Origin: Euryodendron excelsum
Lineage: Eukaryota > Streptophyta > Magnoliopsida > Ericales > Pentaphylacaceae
Length of the DNA: 64,000 nucleotides
Reading direction: 5' to 3'
NCBI GenBank assembly: GCA_033060915.1
Contig: CM065378.1
Location: forward strand, 53,506,001-53,570,000
How positions within the stretch are numbered: the first letter of the stretch is position 1; the number at the start of each line of letters is the position of its first letter. Both the position numbers and the translations under genes were made by a program. Positions 13,985 through 25,047 of this stretch are shown here, piece after piece. The notes below the pieces were generated by a model. It was given only the letters and a program-made list of their open reading frames with translations, was not told where the DNA came from and made no database searches.

Positions 13985-14405
13985 TTAGAGCGTCTGCGAG
14001 ACGCTCTAATGGTTGCCGAAAGTAGCAGTTTTTGCGCCATATGATCGTGGCTTCTGGGAAGCGTCCTCCTCAATCGAACTGTACCGATGGGAGGTCCTCC
14101 AAAAAAACTCCAGGAAATTTTCTAATTTACGTATTTCTCAATTCATTTGACAATGGGTTTTAATTAGGGAATTGAAGAAAAAGGCAACCCTGATGGAGTA
14201 TCTGTGAGACATTCGAAGAGTCTTTTAAAATGGCAAATTATGGGCCACATGATCGGATGATTTGAGAAGTGATCTTTTCAATCGAGCCGTATCGATGGAA
14301 AGACTTATAGAAAATTTCATAATTTACGCATTTCTCAAGTCATTTGACTGTGCATTTTAATGAGAGAATTAGAGAAAAAGACAACCCTAGCGGAGCATCT
14401 ACGAG
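13985..14405. repeat. Tandem duplication, unit about 195 bp, in LTR copy A
   Basis: Two consecutive units begin with a short palindromic block (GAGCGTCTgcgAGACGCTC in the first) and end with an AATTTAC.CATTTCTCAA.TCATTTGAC stretch. A third copy of the palindromic block follows near 14.40 kb. Copy B lacks this duplication and its flank, as expected from unequal recombination between the units. Confidence 0.65.
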
Positions 14406-14904
14406 ATGCTCTGGGAAGCTTTTGTTAACTTAAAGATGTTTCGCGTCAAGGGACTTGCCTAGAAATGGATAGGGATCTCATTTAGAGTATCCAGATGCAT
14501 GACAGTTTGTTACCCAGAGCTAGTGTAGTTCTAGGAAGTGTCTGGGTCTCCATGAGCAAAATGGTCATTTTGACTAGAACATGTAAGAATACGGCCGGGA
14601 TGGATTTGAGTGGCATATCGGACATGTCGGACTATCTAGAGACAGTTTGAGGAGGTGGACTTACCGTCTCGAGGGATTAGTGCTTTCTCGAAGGGCATGC
14701 TGGTATGTCCAAGGGGTAGTTTTGTCATTTTGACCAGAGTTGACTTGATTGGTATCTTGAACATGTCGGACTGCAAGGGATAGTCGTAAAGGGTGGATTT
14801 ACCGTCTTGAGGACTTAGTACTTTCTTAATAGATGTGCCGGGGTGCCCAAGGGGCAATTTGGTACTTTTTTTATCATGTTGGGCTAGTAGGTGCTGGTGT
14901 TGAC

Positions 14905-15365
14905 TTGCGTTTACGAGTGTTTCCGTCGCTCCGACGGTTGTGACGTGTTGGTTCCTGGAGGTCTCTCTTTTCTTTGATGAACGTGCCATGGCCAAGAGGG
15001 GCATTCGGTCCCGTGATAGTGGGCGGTTTAATGAAAAAAACCTATGTCGACTTGGTGAGTGTTCTCGTCACTCCAACGACTTAAAGGTTTGTGAGTATTT
15101 CTGTCACTCCGACGGTGTCGTGTTGGTTCCGGAGACTGCCTGGTCTCGGAAAACTACCGGATGCCAAGGGGCATAACGAATATTCTACATTGGTGGGCTA
15201 GTAGGTGCCAGAAGTGAACCGTTTAAAGTTTGAGTATTTTCATCACTCCGACTGCAGTGATTGGTTTCGGAGATTGGCTGGTCTTTGAAAGCTACCTTGG
15301 AAGGTTTGTGAGTTTCTATCACTCCGATGGTATGATAGTTTGTGAGTGTTTTCGTCACTCTGACC
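14905..15365. repeat. Six dispersed short repeats around GTGAGTGTTTTCGTCACTCC
   Basis: Copies lie near 14910, 15054, 15088, 15228, 15308 and 15340. Each has GAGT...ACTC arms able to form a small hairpin, usually followed by GACGGT. Related copies are visible in inverse orientation in the solo LTR near 38.95-39.02 kb and 39.15 kb, so the repeats are old LTR components in the upstream part of U3. Confidence 0.65.
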
Positions 15366-15572
15366 GTGTTTGGCATTAGTTCCGGAGATCGATCTATCTC
15401 AGGAAGTTGCCTGGAGTGCCTAGGGGTATTTTGGTCATTTGGCTATAATTGGGCTCGAACGGCCTGGAAAGCAAGTGATTGACTTGATTGGAGTTTGGAA
15501 GTGCTATGATGTTTTACTAGTGAATTGATTTGGACTGGATATTGCCGAACGGGCAAAAATAGAGTGCTTACA

Positions 15573-15591
15573 ACTACCCTTCTTTTCCATC
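15573..15591 (-). other. Polypurine tract of the Tat/Ogre-like element
   Basis: On the minus strand GATGGAAAAGAAGGGTAGT abuts the LTR start TGTAAGC directly. This is the expected plus-strand primer site and confirms that copy A is the 3' LTR. Confidence 0.7.
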
Positions 15592-15659
15592 TTTGCTTGT
15601 CAAAGACAGAAAACAATAAAATAAGGGTCCTATTTTGATCACGAGGTGATTAAAGGGAC

Positions 15660-17240
15660 TAGAGTAGTTGGAATTTGAAATTTTGAGTTTGAAAACTGGA
15701 TGATTTAGATTTTTTGAAATATGGTGTTTTGAAAAGTTGATTTTGAAATGATTTTGAAATTAATTCTTCCTGAACTGACATTCTAACTAGTGGAATAACA
15801 CACTTTTAAGGGTTTTTGAAATTGATACATTGAAATTGAAGATGAGTTTCCTTTGAAAAAATTTTGAACTTTAGGAGATTCAGGGTTTTTGAAATTGGTA
15901 CTTAGAAATTAAAGATGATTTTTTGAAAGCTGTTGAAATTGATTTTTCTTGAACTGACATTCCGACGCGTGGAACAACACTCCTGTAAGGAGATTCAGGA
16001 TTTTTGAATTTAAATATGATTTTTGAAGTGATTGAAGTAGATTATTTGAAATGATTTTAAAATGGCCTTTGAAACTTGGAACAAAACTTTTGAGGATAAA
16101 GTTTGAAATTGGGAATTTTTGAAAATATATTTTTTGAGGCGAAAGCTTGAAAACCCGAAATTTGGAAAGTTATGCTTTTTGAGGCGAAAACTTGAAAACT
16201 CGAGATTTTGAAAGTTAGGCTTTTTGAGACAAAAGATTAAAAATCTGAAAGGTTCGGCTTTTTTAGGCGAAAACTTGAAAATTCGAATTTGAAAAGTTAG
16301 GCTTTTTAAGGAGAAAGCTTAAAAACCAAAACTTTTGAAAAACGAAACTTTTGAAGTAAAAAGCTTGAGAAAGCTAGAAAACTCGAAAGTTTGAAAGTTA
16401 GGCTTCTTGAGGCAATAGCTTGAAAATTCAAAATGTGAAAAGTTAGGCTTTTTGAGGAGAAAGCTTGAAAATCCAAAATTTTTAGAAAATAAAGTTTTTG
16501 AAGAAAAAAGCTCAAAAAACCTGAGAAATATTTTTAAGATTAAACTTTTTAAAGGAATATATTTAGAAAACCTAGAGATTGATGAGAACGGAAATTTTTT
16601 TTTGAAGAAAAAAGTTTAGAAAACCTGGAGATTGATTTTGAGTTGAAACTTTTTTGAAAGAAAATATTTAGAAAACCTAGAGACTGATTAGAACGGAAAC
16701 TTTGTGAAGGAAAAAGTTTGAAAAACCTAGAATTTGACTAGAATTGAAATTTTTTAAAAGAAAAAGATTAGAAAACCTCGAAATTGATTTGACTTGAAAC
16801 TTGTTTTGTTGAAGGCAAAATGTTTAGAGAATTCAATATGACTCAAAATTTTAATTCTTGAAGATAAAATGTATAGAAAATTCATTTTGACTTGAAACTT
16901 GAACTGTCGAAGACAAAATGTGTAGAAAATTCATTTTGACTATAGAATTTTGATTTTTTCAAAAACAAAATGTTTAGGAAATTTGTTTTGACTCAAAACT
17001 TGAAACTTTTTAAAAGAAAATTTTAGAAAAACTTATTTGACTTTTGAAAATTGATTTTGAATTTGAAAGAAAACAAGAGCTTTTGCTCTTTTGAATTTGA
17101 AACCTTTTGTAGAAAAAGTTTTGAAAGCTGTTGAAATTGACTTTGAGATGTGAAAGTTTTTATAGGGGAAGCCTTGAAAGTTTTTGGACTTTTAAAAACT
17201 GAATTTTGGATTTGAAAGAAAGCAAGGGCTTTTGTTTTTA
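15660..17240 (-). repeat. Degenerate tandem repeats, about 60-bp units, in the 3' UTR
   Basis: Two related blocks are seen. At about 16.1-16.5 kb, units of about 55-60 bp share GCTTGAAAA.(CT)CGAAA and AGTTAGGCTTTTTGAGG. At about 16.55-17.0 kb, units share TTTAGAAAACCTAGAGATTG. Tandem arrays just upstream of the 3' LTR are a known hypervariable feature of Tat-lineage elements. No coding potential. Confidence 0.7.
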
Positions 17241-17787
17241 AAGTTGATTTTTAGCCAATTCGATTAGAATTATACCTTGGCTTTACCATGAAGCTTTGGA
17301 GGTGGTTAAGCTTGTGGAATCATCAGAGACTATTCTGTGGTTATAGTTTTTTTTTTTCTTGAAGTTAGAAGGATAAGGCTTTTGTTCCGTCTTGGGCCGA
17401 GGTTTCCGGAGAGTAGAATATTTGGTGTTTGCTTGATTGTCGAGTTTTACTTTTGGTAAGCATGACAATATTCTAGTTGACCTGTCTCCTAAGAGATTTT
17501 TGCTTTTTTGAAGTTAAACATCTTTAGTTTGTTTTTGGAGGGGGTGAGATCTCTTTTGAAAAGTTTAAGGTATTTAGAAGGTCGAACATTCTTGGTTGGT
17601 TTATCTTGGATGGATCAAATGGTTTGAATTTGAATGAGAGGTGTAGGGTGGAACATTGCCCAGTTTTAATGATTTGAGAAGGGTGAATCAGACTGTTCAA
17701 AGTTGATTGGGGAGATCGAGGGTGGATCGTTGCCCCAGTTTTCATTGTTTGAAAAACGATAGATTAAGATGTTCAAACTTTTTACAG
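17241..17787 (-). other. Tat/Ogre interior between tandem repeats and Athila insertion
   Basis: Single-copy-looking sequence without a supported gene. It contains two imperfect copies of a TTGCCC(C)AGTTTT(A/C)AT...TTTGA motif near 17.65 and 17.73 kb, about 76 bp apart. Confidence 0.4.
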
Positions 17788-17792
17788 GAAGT
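17788..17792. other. Target-site duplication GAAGT, left copy
   Basis: It directly precedes TGACTCACGCC and matches the right copy at all five bases. Confidence 0.9.
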
Positions 17793-19372
17793 TGACTCAC
17801 GCCACACGTGCACTCGAGATGAACCCAAGAGAAGGCCGGCGGAGTAGTATTACTCGGAGCACGAGATCGTCCCACAAGGAGTTGTGTGCGCACAATAACC
17901 ACCAGATCTAGGACCACCCTCTCAATTGACCACTAAATTCTGGCAAAAACTCCTTAAAATGCAAAGTAAAAAAAAATGAAAAATATATTTGTTATGAAAA
18001 TGGGTTGGTTATCTGAATTAGCTAACTAACTAAGAGAGAATGACTTGAATCAAGTTTGATTTTTAACTTAATGTGACAAAGTCTCGGGATTGACTGATCC
18101 AACTGTTTATTGGTCTAAGAATTCCAAAAGAGGTATTCTATAACTCAAATCCTTTGACTACAATGTGAGTCTCGGATTCGAAAGTTTTAGCGATAGAAAC
18201 GGCGTGTCCTTTAGAAATCCCACACCTAGAATAAATCAAATCTTTAGAATCGAAGACGAATACCATCGATTCGTGCAGCGCCTATATTAAGTATGTAGTC
18301 ATGCATAAAAGTTACCGAACATAATCAATCGTCTAAGTTTTCAAAGGTTTCTAGAATGAAGAAAAACAAGAATTATACAATCAAAAGATTTAGCTTGAAA
18401 ATCCAAAAACACCCTCTTATGGTCAACCAAGACCTCCAATTAGTTTCCACATTCAATCCCGAGATGGGGGAAGTTAGCTACTCATTCCTATTTATGAATA
18501 ATTTCGAAAATACATGAAGAAGAGCTAGAAATTTGACTTTAAAGCAATAACTCCACCAACATTACGAATTTAATGCAAGAGAAATGGAAGACCATATATT
18601 AAACTAATGCTTTAGAGGTTACATTTACATCTAAGCTTAAATCTAACAAACAAAAGGTACAATAAAGGAAGAAACGTACAAAAACCCTAAAGTCGCAGTC
18701 CCTTCTGCTCTGATATCTTGAAAATAACAAGAAGGGTTGTATTTATAGGGATTACAAAGCGAACCTTAAAATTTGGACAAAAATAACCTTGCCGTTCAAA
18801 CCGTTGAATTGGGCGTTCGAACGCCCGCCACTGCGTTTTAACCGTTGAGATGGGCGTTTGAACGGTAGATTAATTTCTAATTTGCATGCCCACGGGCCGT
18901 TCGAACGGTCCATTTTGGAGTTCGAACGGTATGCCTTGTTTTCTTCTTTTCCTTCTTCTTGCCGTTCGAACGGCTCTTTAAGGGTTCGAACCATAATCCC
19001 CTTTTTCGCTCAGTTCGGAATCACCCCGTTTGAAGCCTATGGAGTTGGAATTTGGCGAGGCTCATTAGACGCAAACATGACTGTCTTGGGGAGAGCTTTC
19101 CAATGGCTTATCAATTGCTCCGTTCCAAGTCACGAGCAAAAAGTTGCACGCTTCCCAAGATAAGACCCCCAGGAATGTTCCTCAATGATCTACGCTCTCG
19201 GCTCGGATCATTTCTTTGACTCCCAATTCACTCCTTTAGGTTTAAAAACCTGTAATCAAATTGAGAAAAAGGGTCAATGCAAAAACATAGTAAAGAAAAC
19301 AAACTTATCCCAAAACTACGACTAACAAGGGGTCGTTTAGAGGTGATAAACTACACTTTCATTGTCTAATCA
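17793..19372 (-). repeat. Athila 3' LTR
   Basis: This 1,580-bp LTR carries TATA sequence CTATAAATAC on the minus strand at 18739-18748. Upstream of it, between 18815 and 18991, lie five exact GTTCGAAC palindromes plus decayed variants (GTTCAAAC, GTTTGAAC). Confidence 0.92.
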
Positions 19373-19383
19373 CACCCCCCCAA
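19373..19383 (-). other. Athila polypurine tract
   Basis: TTGGGGGGGTG on the minus strand directly abuts the 3' LTR start, where plus-strand DNA synthesis would begin. Confidence 0.75.
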
Positions 19384-21092
19384 CTAACCTTTTGTTAGTC
19401 CCTAGCAAAAACTAAGAAAAGGCAACATAATCTCCACTCTCGTAGGAGTCCCGGGCCTATTTGGTGAATAAACCTAGCCTTTTACCACTATGTTACCCTA
19501 GTGTCAGTGCATGAGGGCTTCCTGGGACGGATACGCACCAACATCTACCCATGTCATGCTAAGAAGATAGAAGAGATACAATGACATGCAATAACTCCAT
19601 TCGCAAGAAATCTCAATTGCCCGAAATAAAATGAATCACGCAAGTTAAAGGCATAAAACATCGAAAAGAGGAAAGTACGTTAAAGTGCACTATCAATTAT
19701 ATATAACTATACCTACTCAACTCATGCAATTACATCCTTTTTGCTTCGATTTCAAATCTCCCAAGCCGTACACTCAACTCAAAAGATGAACACACAAGGT
19801 TCTCTCACGTGAAAGCTCGTCAAAAGAGTAAATGAATAAGAAATGCAAAAACGAGCAATTCCAATCCTCAAAAACTGCTAAAATGTAAGTGTATCGACTT
19901 GGCATAGCTTCGTGAAGGAACATTCGCGGCTCAAATATCAGCTAGAGATGTGACATGTATAGACCTATACTCAACTGAATTAATAACTTATGCAATTCCG
20001 GATATGCTATGGCCATGTGAAAGAAGAGTTGTGAATGGGGAACAAAGAAGGTGGTATTAGAATTTCAACACATGTATTGCGCACTACACATGATGACAAA
20101 AATGCATTCACTTTTGATTTCCTAACTTTTGAACCATAGTGAACTTTTCAACTTCTCTCATTTCTTCATTTTTTTTTATATATTTTCTTTCTCTTGTTTC
20201 TTTTTAACTCCATACAACTTCACATGTGAAATGCAATGTGTTAGCTCAGCATTGATAGACTTTTCAAGACTGTGTATACACCAATATCGTGAGAGAGAAA
20301 AGACATGAACGATTTGCGAGAAAAGAAATGGCCTTAGTCTAGAATCCGGAAAGACATTAAGTCAAAACCTCCAGAAAGTATAGGGGGTCAAATACTCCAA
20401 CTACTACTCGACACGCGAATCAAAATCAAGAAAAACGAGCTATTCAATCAATAAAAGATTACAAAATATACTTGAGTAGACATAAATCACTCCGAAAAAT
20501 GATCTTGAGGCTCTAAACTCACATGGTAAAATCTCCATTTTATAAAGATGTGCATGCACAAAAGAGACACGTAAACAATCATATAATCATGTTAGAGCAC
20601 AATGATTTAAATTCTCTCTTATGATGGATTTATGACAAACACTTACAAGTCATCACGACACCAAGGTGCATCAATCATTCCTTCAAACTTAGTCCAATCC
20701 ATGAAACAAAGTATCTTAATCAGCAAGAAAATGTAATGACATGACTACAATAATGGTTTCTCTAAGATATGCTCAACACACCCATTATTAACAAAAACTA
20801 AAATCTATTTACTTCAGGATGCGAAGAGTCATGTACCGTTATAGCGAAACTAGGAAACCGACCTGTTTCAGGTGAACTCCACATGTATTGGATATCAGAT
20901 AACCTGTCTCAATAATTATTCAAATCCCATTGATAATATGCATAAATTAAATCATAAGTGTTAAAGCAAAAGGTATATCAATTCAAAACCAAAAGTTAAT
21001 GTCCACAAAACAGTTATACAGCCCATGAAAACAAAAGAAATAAAGTTTTAGACTGGAAAGAAAAACATTAACTAGCAACTCAGTCTAAACTC
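19384..21092 (-). other. Athila 3' non-coding region
   Basis: About 1.7 kb between the 3' ORF and the polypurine tract, without a supported open frame on either strand. Long untranslated 3' regions are usual in Athila elements. Confidence 0.6.
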
Positions 21093-22235
21093 CTACTCAT
21101 CATCCTCATCGTCATCACCATCATCTCCTCCAGCCGGCAGCTGCCCCCTCATCATCATCGCCATCATCTCCTGGAGAATGGCAGTGTGCCTCTCCACATG
21201 GTCCTTGATGTTCTTCAACCGAGTATCGGTTGAAGCTATGAAAGCATCCAACTTCTGCCCCCTGCTGCGCCATAGCAGCCTGCGAACTCGCACCCTGGGC
21301 CCCTGCAGCTGCCTCAGCAATCACCCTCTTTTTTAGTTCCTCTACCTCTTTCTTTCTCTTCTTCTAACCCTCAGACCAACTCCAAGTGGTATCATCAATA
21401 AGCGTCTCCTAGTCCTGGCTAATGGGGTCCCGGGGAATCTTTGCTTTCGAGTCTTTAATCAACTCGGTAAGCATACAAGTAAAAAGGATCGACCCCTGGG
21501 AATTTGGGTTTGTATAGGCATGGTAGACTTGCATGAACATGAATTGGGACAAGTCAATGGACTTCCCCGTACCGATGGCCCAAAGTAGCTGCGCATGGTT
21601 AAGGCTCATACCAACTGTTCTTTTCAGCGGCATCAAATTATGACAGGAGAACAGGAAAAGGATAAGGTACTTAGGCACCAACTTCAGTTTGTTACACTGG
21701 ACTAACCCATCCCAAGTTTCTCCCCTCTTCAACAACTCATCGCAAAGGACAAACAATGGAGGGGTGCCTATGTCAGGGTAGTCAAACTCGGGATTGGCCT
21801 CCTGCCTAAGCCCTTAATAATGACAAAAAGTGGCGGGCTCTAGGATGATTTCCTTCCCTCAGACCCAAGACTTGATCCGTTCACTCCCCTTCTCAGCCAT
21901 CGGGGAGAATATGTTTGCCATAAACTCAGCACACAAGGTCAAAATGCACTCCCCCTTATATGAGGCCAACCCTAGCCACCCCCTTTCAGAGAATTGTTTC
22001 TCAAACTTAAAAGGTTCGAAGGCATTAAGCCTTATCTCTCTCTCAATCACCGCCCCATTTTTCACCCAAATCCTTCTATAGGATTATCCTCATAGACCCC
22101 CAAAAATCTCGAGGGATCATAATCCTCGTGGGAAGCACTAGCAGCGGGAGCCTTCCCCTTGGCCTCTTTTGACTTAGACGTGGTTTTGGCTGAGGACTTG
22201 GACTTCCCCGCTCCCTTACTCGATTTATCACTCAT
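21093..22235 (-). pseudogene. Broken 3' ORF in the env position, plant transposon protein-like
   Basis: The frame starts at the ATG at 22235 (MSDKSSKGAGKSKSS), a Lys/Ser-rich, probably disordered N-terminus. It runs through DYDPSRFLG, then after a frameshift near 22065 through a block with FEKQFSERGW, then after in-frame stops near 21857 and 21813 through MPLKRTVGMSLNHAQLLWAI and TGKSIDLSQFMF. Further stops near 21408 and 21364 and a late frameshift lead to an Ala/Gln-rich helix and an acidic tail of Asp and Glu. The middle resembles the putative plant transposon protein domain (PF20167 by memory), common in 3' ORFs of Athila-like elements. Its biochemical role is unknown. I see no signal peptide, fusion peptide or membrane anchor, so the env label is positional only. 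Confidence 0.65.
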
Positions 22236-23609
22236 CTTATCACCCCAACAAACAAAATATAGACAAAACACAAATGCACCACACATCACAATAAAGTTCA
22301 AAAGAAACAACAAAAACCCATGCATAAAACAAAGAGAGTGTGTGCATAATGCCTTAGAGGTGGCCTATGATGTTCTACATGCCTTAGAAAGTGCCCATCA
22401 AACACAAATGGTGCCACAATGAACACCCAGACATTAAGTCAAACATGTGGTGCGCGTGTGTTTTGGAGGGAGTCCAAACAACAAAAAAAAAACTAAGGGA
22501 AAAGCTCACAATCTATCCTAGAGAACCCTACAATCCCTTGGGAATCCAATGGGGTTCAATTGCCCTCAAATTACTAGCAAAAACCTCACTAAGGAATTTC
22601 ATCGAACATATGGTGGGCGGTAAAAAGTGAGTGTGCCTAGAGCATTACTCCTAGTGATTCAACCACCCAATCTAAAAGATAAATACATCAAGACAAAATA
22701 CAAGGCAAGCCCCAAGTCAAATTTATGCAAAACCTAGGGTTCATATGCACAATGAAAAGCAATAAAAGTTAGGGCTCAAAAAAAAAAAAAAAATGGGAGA
22801 TTACTTTGGTTAGATGGATGAAGATGGAAGGAGAAGATTGCCACACAAAAGCCCTAGGAAGCTTTGGCTAGCCTTGGGTTGACAAAGAAGTGCACCACCA
22901 ACTCCCTCTCTCGAATCTCCCCCACTCTTTCTTTTTTTTCTTTTCTTTCGGCTCTCTCTCAGTGAGAAGTGGAATGAACAAGAGAATGTTTGAAAGGCTA
23001 AAAATAAAACAAAAATCTTCACTGCTGTTCGAACGGTCCATTCTGGAGTTCGAACAGTAGGCACAAAATTGGGCTGCATCGAATTGGGCCGTTTGAAAGC
23101 CAGAATGGACCGTTCGAACGGTAGGCACAAAATGAGATTACACCCCACGGGACATTTGAACGGCAATGCAAAAATTTTATGTTCCAAATTACACGGCCAC
23201 GGGCCATTTGAACGACTCTGTGGATCGTTCGAACTCCATGCCAATTTTTAGACTACCTCTTATGCACCCTGAATACAATCAACACTTAACCCAAATGCAA
23301 ACTAACCTAGACTCACTTTGACCTAAAGAAGAAAAAATCTACCCTAATCCAAAAGAAGCTAAAAACCATACACCGAAAGACGAAAGACACACTACGAGTA
23401 GACCCCCCCAAACTAGAGACGAGCATAGTCCGCAATGCGACGAAAAGACAAGGAAAAAGAAAAGACACAGCGACGGACGGGCGGGGAAGATGAAAGGGCG
23501 GGACAGACACACATACACACATCCACTTCCCCCCTAACTAGGGAAAAGCGACGTCCGACACGACTCAATCCTAACAACTACTGTACAACCTACTGGACGG
23601 CATTATGGT
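22236..23609 (-). promoter_or_regulatory. Pol to 3' ORF spacer with GTTCGAAC palindrome module
   Basis: This 1.37-kb spacer lies between the pol stop (23610) and the 3' ORF start. It carries exact GTTCGAAC palindromes at 23027, 23048, 23112 and 23227, with decayed copies between them. The segment GTTCGAACGGTCCATT.TGGA followed by GTTCGAAC is shared nearly base for base with the LTR U3 module. In the LTR that module sits just upstream of the TATA box, so it may act as an internal promoter or enhancer for the 3' ORF. That role is inference; no canonical TATA box follows here. The rest, including a poly-A run near 22.78 kb (forward strand), shows no coding potential. Confidence 0.5.
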
Positions 23610-25047
23610 TCAGTCCAAAGGTGGTGGATCATATAAGTCCACACAATCGACCTCTCTCGACTCTAGCTCAAGATAGGGCTTCAATTGCTACCCATTAACT
23701 TTAAAATTATTGCCATTTTTGGGGTTTTCGATTTCAATTACACCATGAGGTGAGATTTCTCCCATTACAAAAGGTCCAAACCATCTACTTTGAAGCTTAC
23801 TCGGAAACAAATGTCACCGGGAATTGTATAGAAGGACCTGTTGACCAACCTCAAAAGATTTACAAAGGATACGTTGGTCGTGTAGTGATTTCATCTTTGC
23901 TTTAGAGATCTTGGAATTCTCATAAGCATCATTGCAAATTTCTTCGAGTTCATTTAGTTGCAATTTCTGAAGGGAACCCGCCTCGTCTAAATTCTCATTG
24001 AATTGATGGATTGCCCAATAGGCTTTGTGTTCTATCTCCACCGGAAGATGGCACGCCTTTCCATACACAAGCCTATATGGAGAAGACCCTAAAATGGTCT
24101 TATAAGTTGTCCTGTAGGCCCATAATGCATCTACCAACCTCAAGGACTAATCCTTTCGGTTTAGGTTAACAGTTTTCGCTAGGACTTGCTTAAATCTCTC
24201 TATTTGCCAACTCAACTTGGCCTTGGGTCTAAGGGTGATAAGGTGTACCAACCTTGTGTATCACCCTATATTTTCTCATCAGTAGAGCTACCGGCCTATT
24301 GCAAAAATGGGAGCCATGATCACTAATGATAGCTCGTAGCATGCCAAACCTAGCAAAGACATATTCTTTCAAAAATTTTACCACAATAGCATGGTCATTG
24401 GTATGCGCCGGTATAGCCTCTACCCACTTAGACACATAGTCTACGGCCACCAAAATGTACAAATAGCCACACGAGCTGGGAAATGGTCCCATGAAATCTA
24501 TACCCCAACAGTAAAAAACCTCAAGAATAATGATAGGGGTAAGAGGCATCATGTGCCTCTTAGAAAGACTTCCTAGACGTTGGCACCGATCACTGGACAC
24601 GCAGAAAATGTGAACGTCTCTAAACATGGTGGGCCAATAAAAACCACTCTGCAAAATCTTAGCAGTAATTTTTCGTGAAGAAAAATGCCCACTACATGCC
24701 TGTGAGTGACAGAACTCAATGATGCTTTTCACCTCATCGTCGTGAATACACTGACGGATCACTTGATTGGGACAGTATTTGAAAAGATATGGATCTTCCC
24801 AAGAGAAATACCCCATATGTCTAAGGAATTTTTTTCTATCAACGCTAGACCAATGCGAGGGAATTTTACCAGTAGCTAAGTAGTTAGCTATGTCGGCATA
24901 CCACGGGGTCTTTGAATCTGAAAGTGCATGAGCATAAAAGAGTTGCTTATCCGGAAAGTGTTCATTGATTGGAAGAGGGTTTTGGGCATCCCCATCAGTA
25001 GGGAGCCTCGACAGGTGGTCGGCAACAACATTTTTTACCCTTTTTTT
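23610..25047 (-). pseudogene. Athila integrase (broken)
   Basis: Integrase joins the cDNA to host DNA. The zinc-binding N-terminus keeps both histidines (CHSQACSGHF) and its last cysteine (SSDRCQ), but the partner cysteine reads serine. The catalytic core shows the first Asp in GIDFMGPF, the second in IISDHGSHF and the Glu in TQGQVELANRE, so the DDE triad is present. An in-frame stop precedes TQGQVE, and a frameshift between 24229 and 24143 moves the C-terminal part ([27 protein letters not shown]) to another frame. That part continues past a stop near 23814 and a further stop in the tail to a final stop at 23610. The link to RNase H contains another in-frame stop at about 25048. Confidence 0.9.

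Larger units (their letters stand above)
10314..15572 (-). repeat. 3' LTR (copy A) of the Tat/Ogre-like element
   Basis: This complete 5,259-bp LTR starts TGTAAGCAC and ends GGCACAACA on the minus strand. Both ends are confirmed by the solo LTR at 38408-42973 and by copies B and C, which share the ends TGTAAGCACC and GCGACA or close variants. The TATA position at about 13598-13607 is degenerate (TTTTAAATAG), against an intact TATAAATAG in copy B. Inside are a 46-bp minisatellite, a roughly 195-bp tandem duplication and a series of short hairpin repeats, listed separately. Open frames in it are short and unsupported. Confidence 0.8.

Noticed and set aside
10314..15572. Plus-strand orientation for LTR copies A and B
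   Set aside because: I first read them as plus-strand, but the TATAAATAG, primer site and polypurine tract all place the element on the minus strand.
22810..23251. Open frames of 60-144 codons in the Athila spacer
   Set aside because: They are produced by the GTTCGAAC palindromes being open in several frames; repeated Arg-Ser-Asn-Gly words reflect DNA repeats, not protein.
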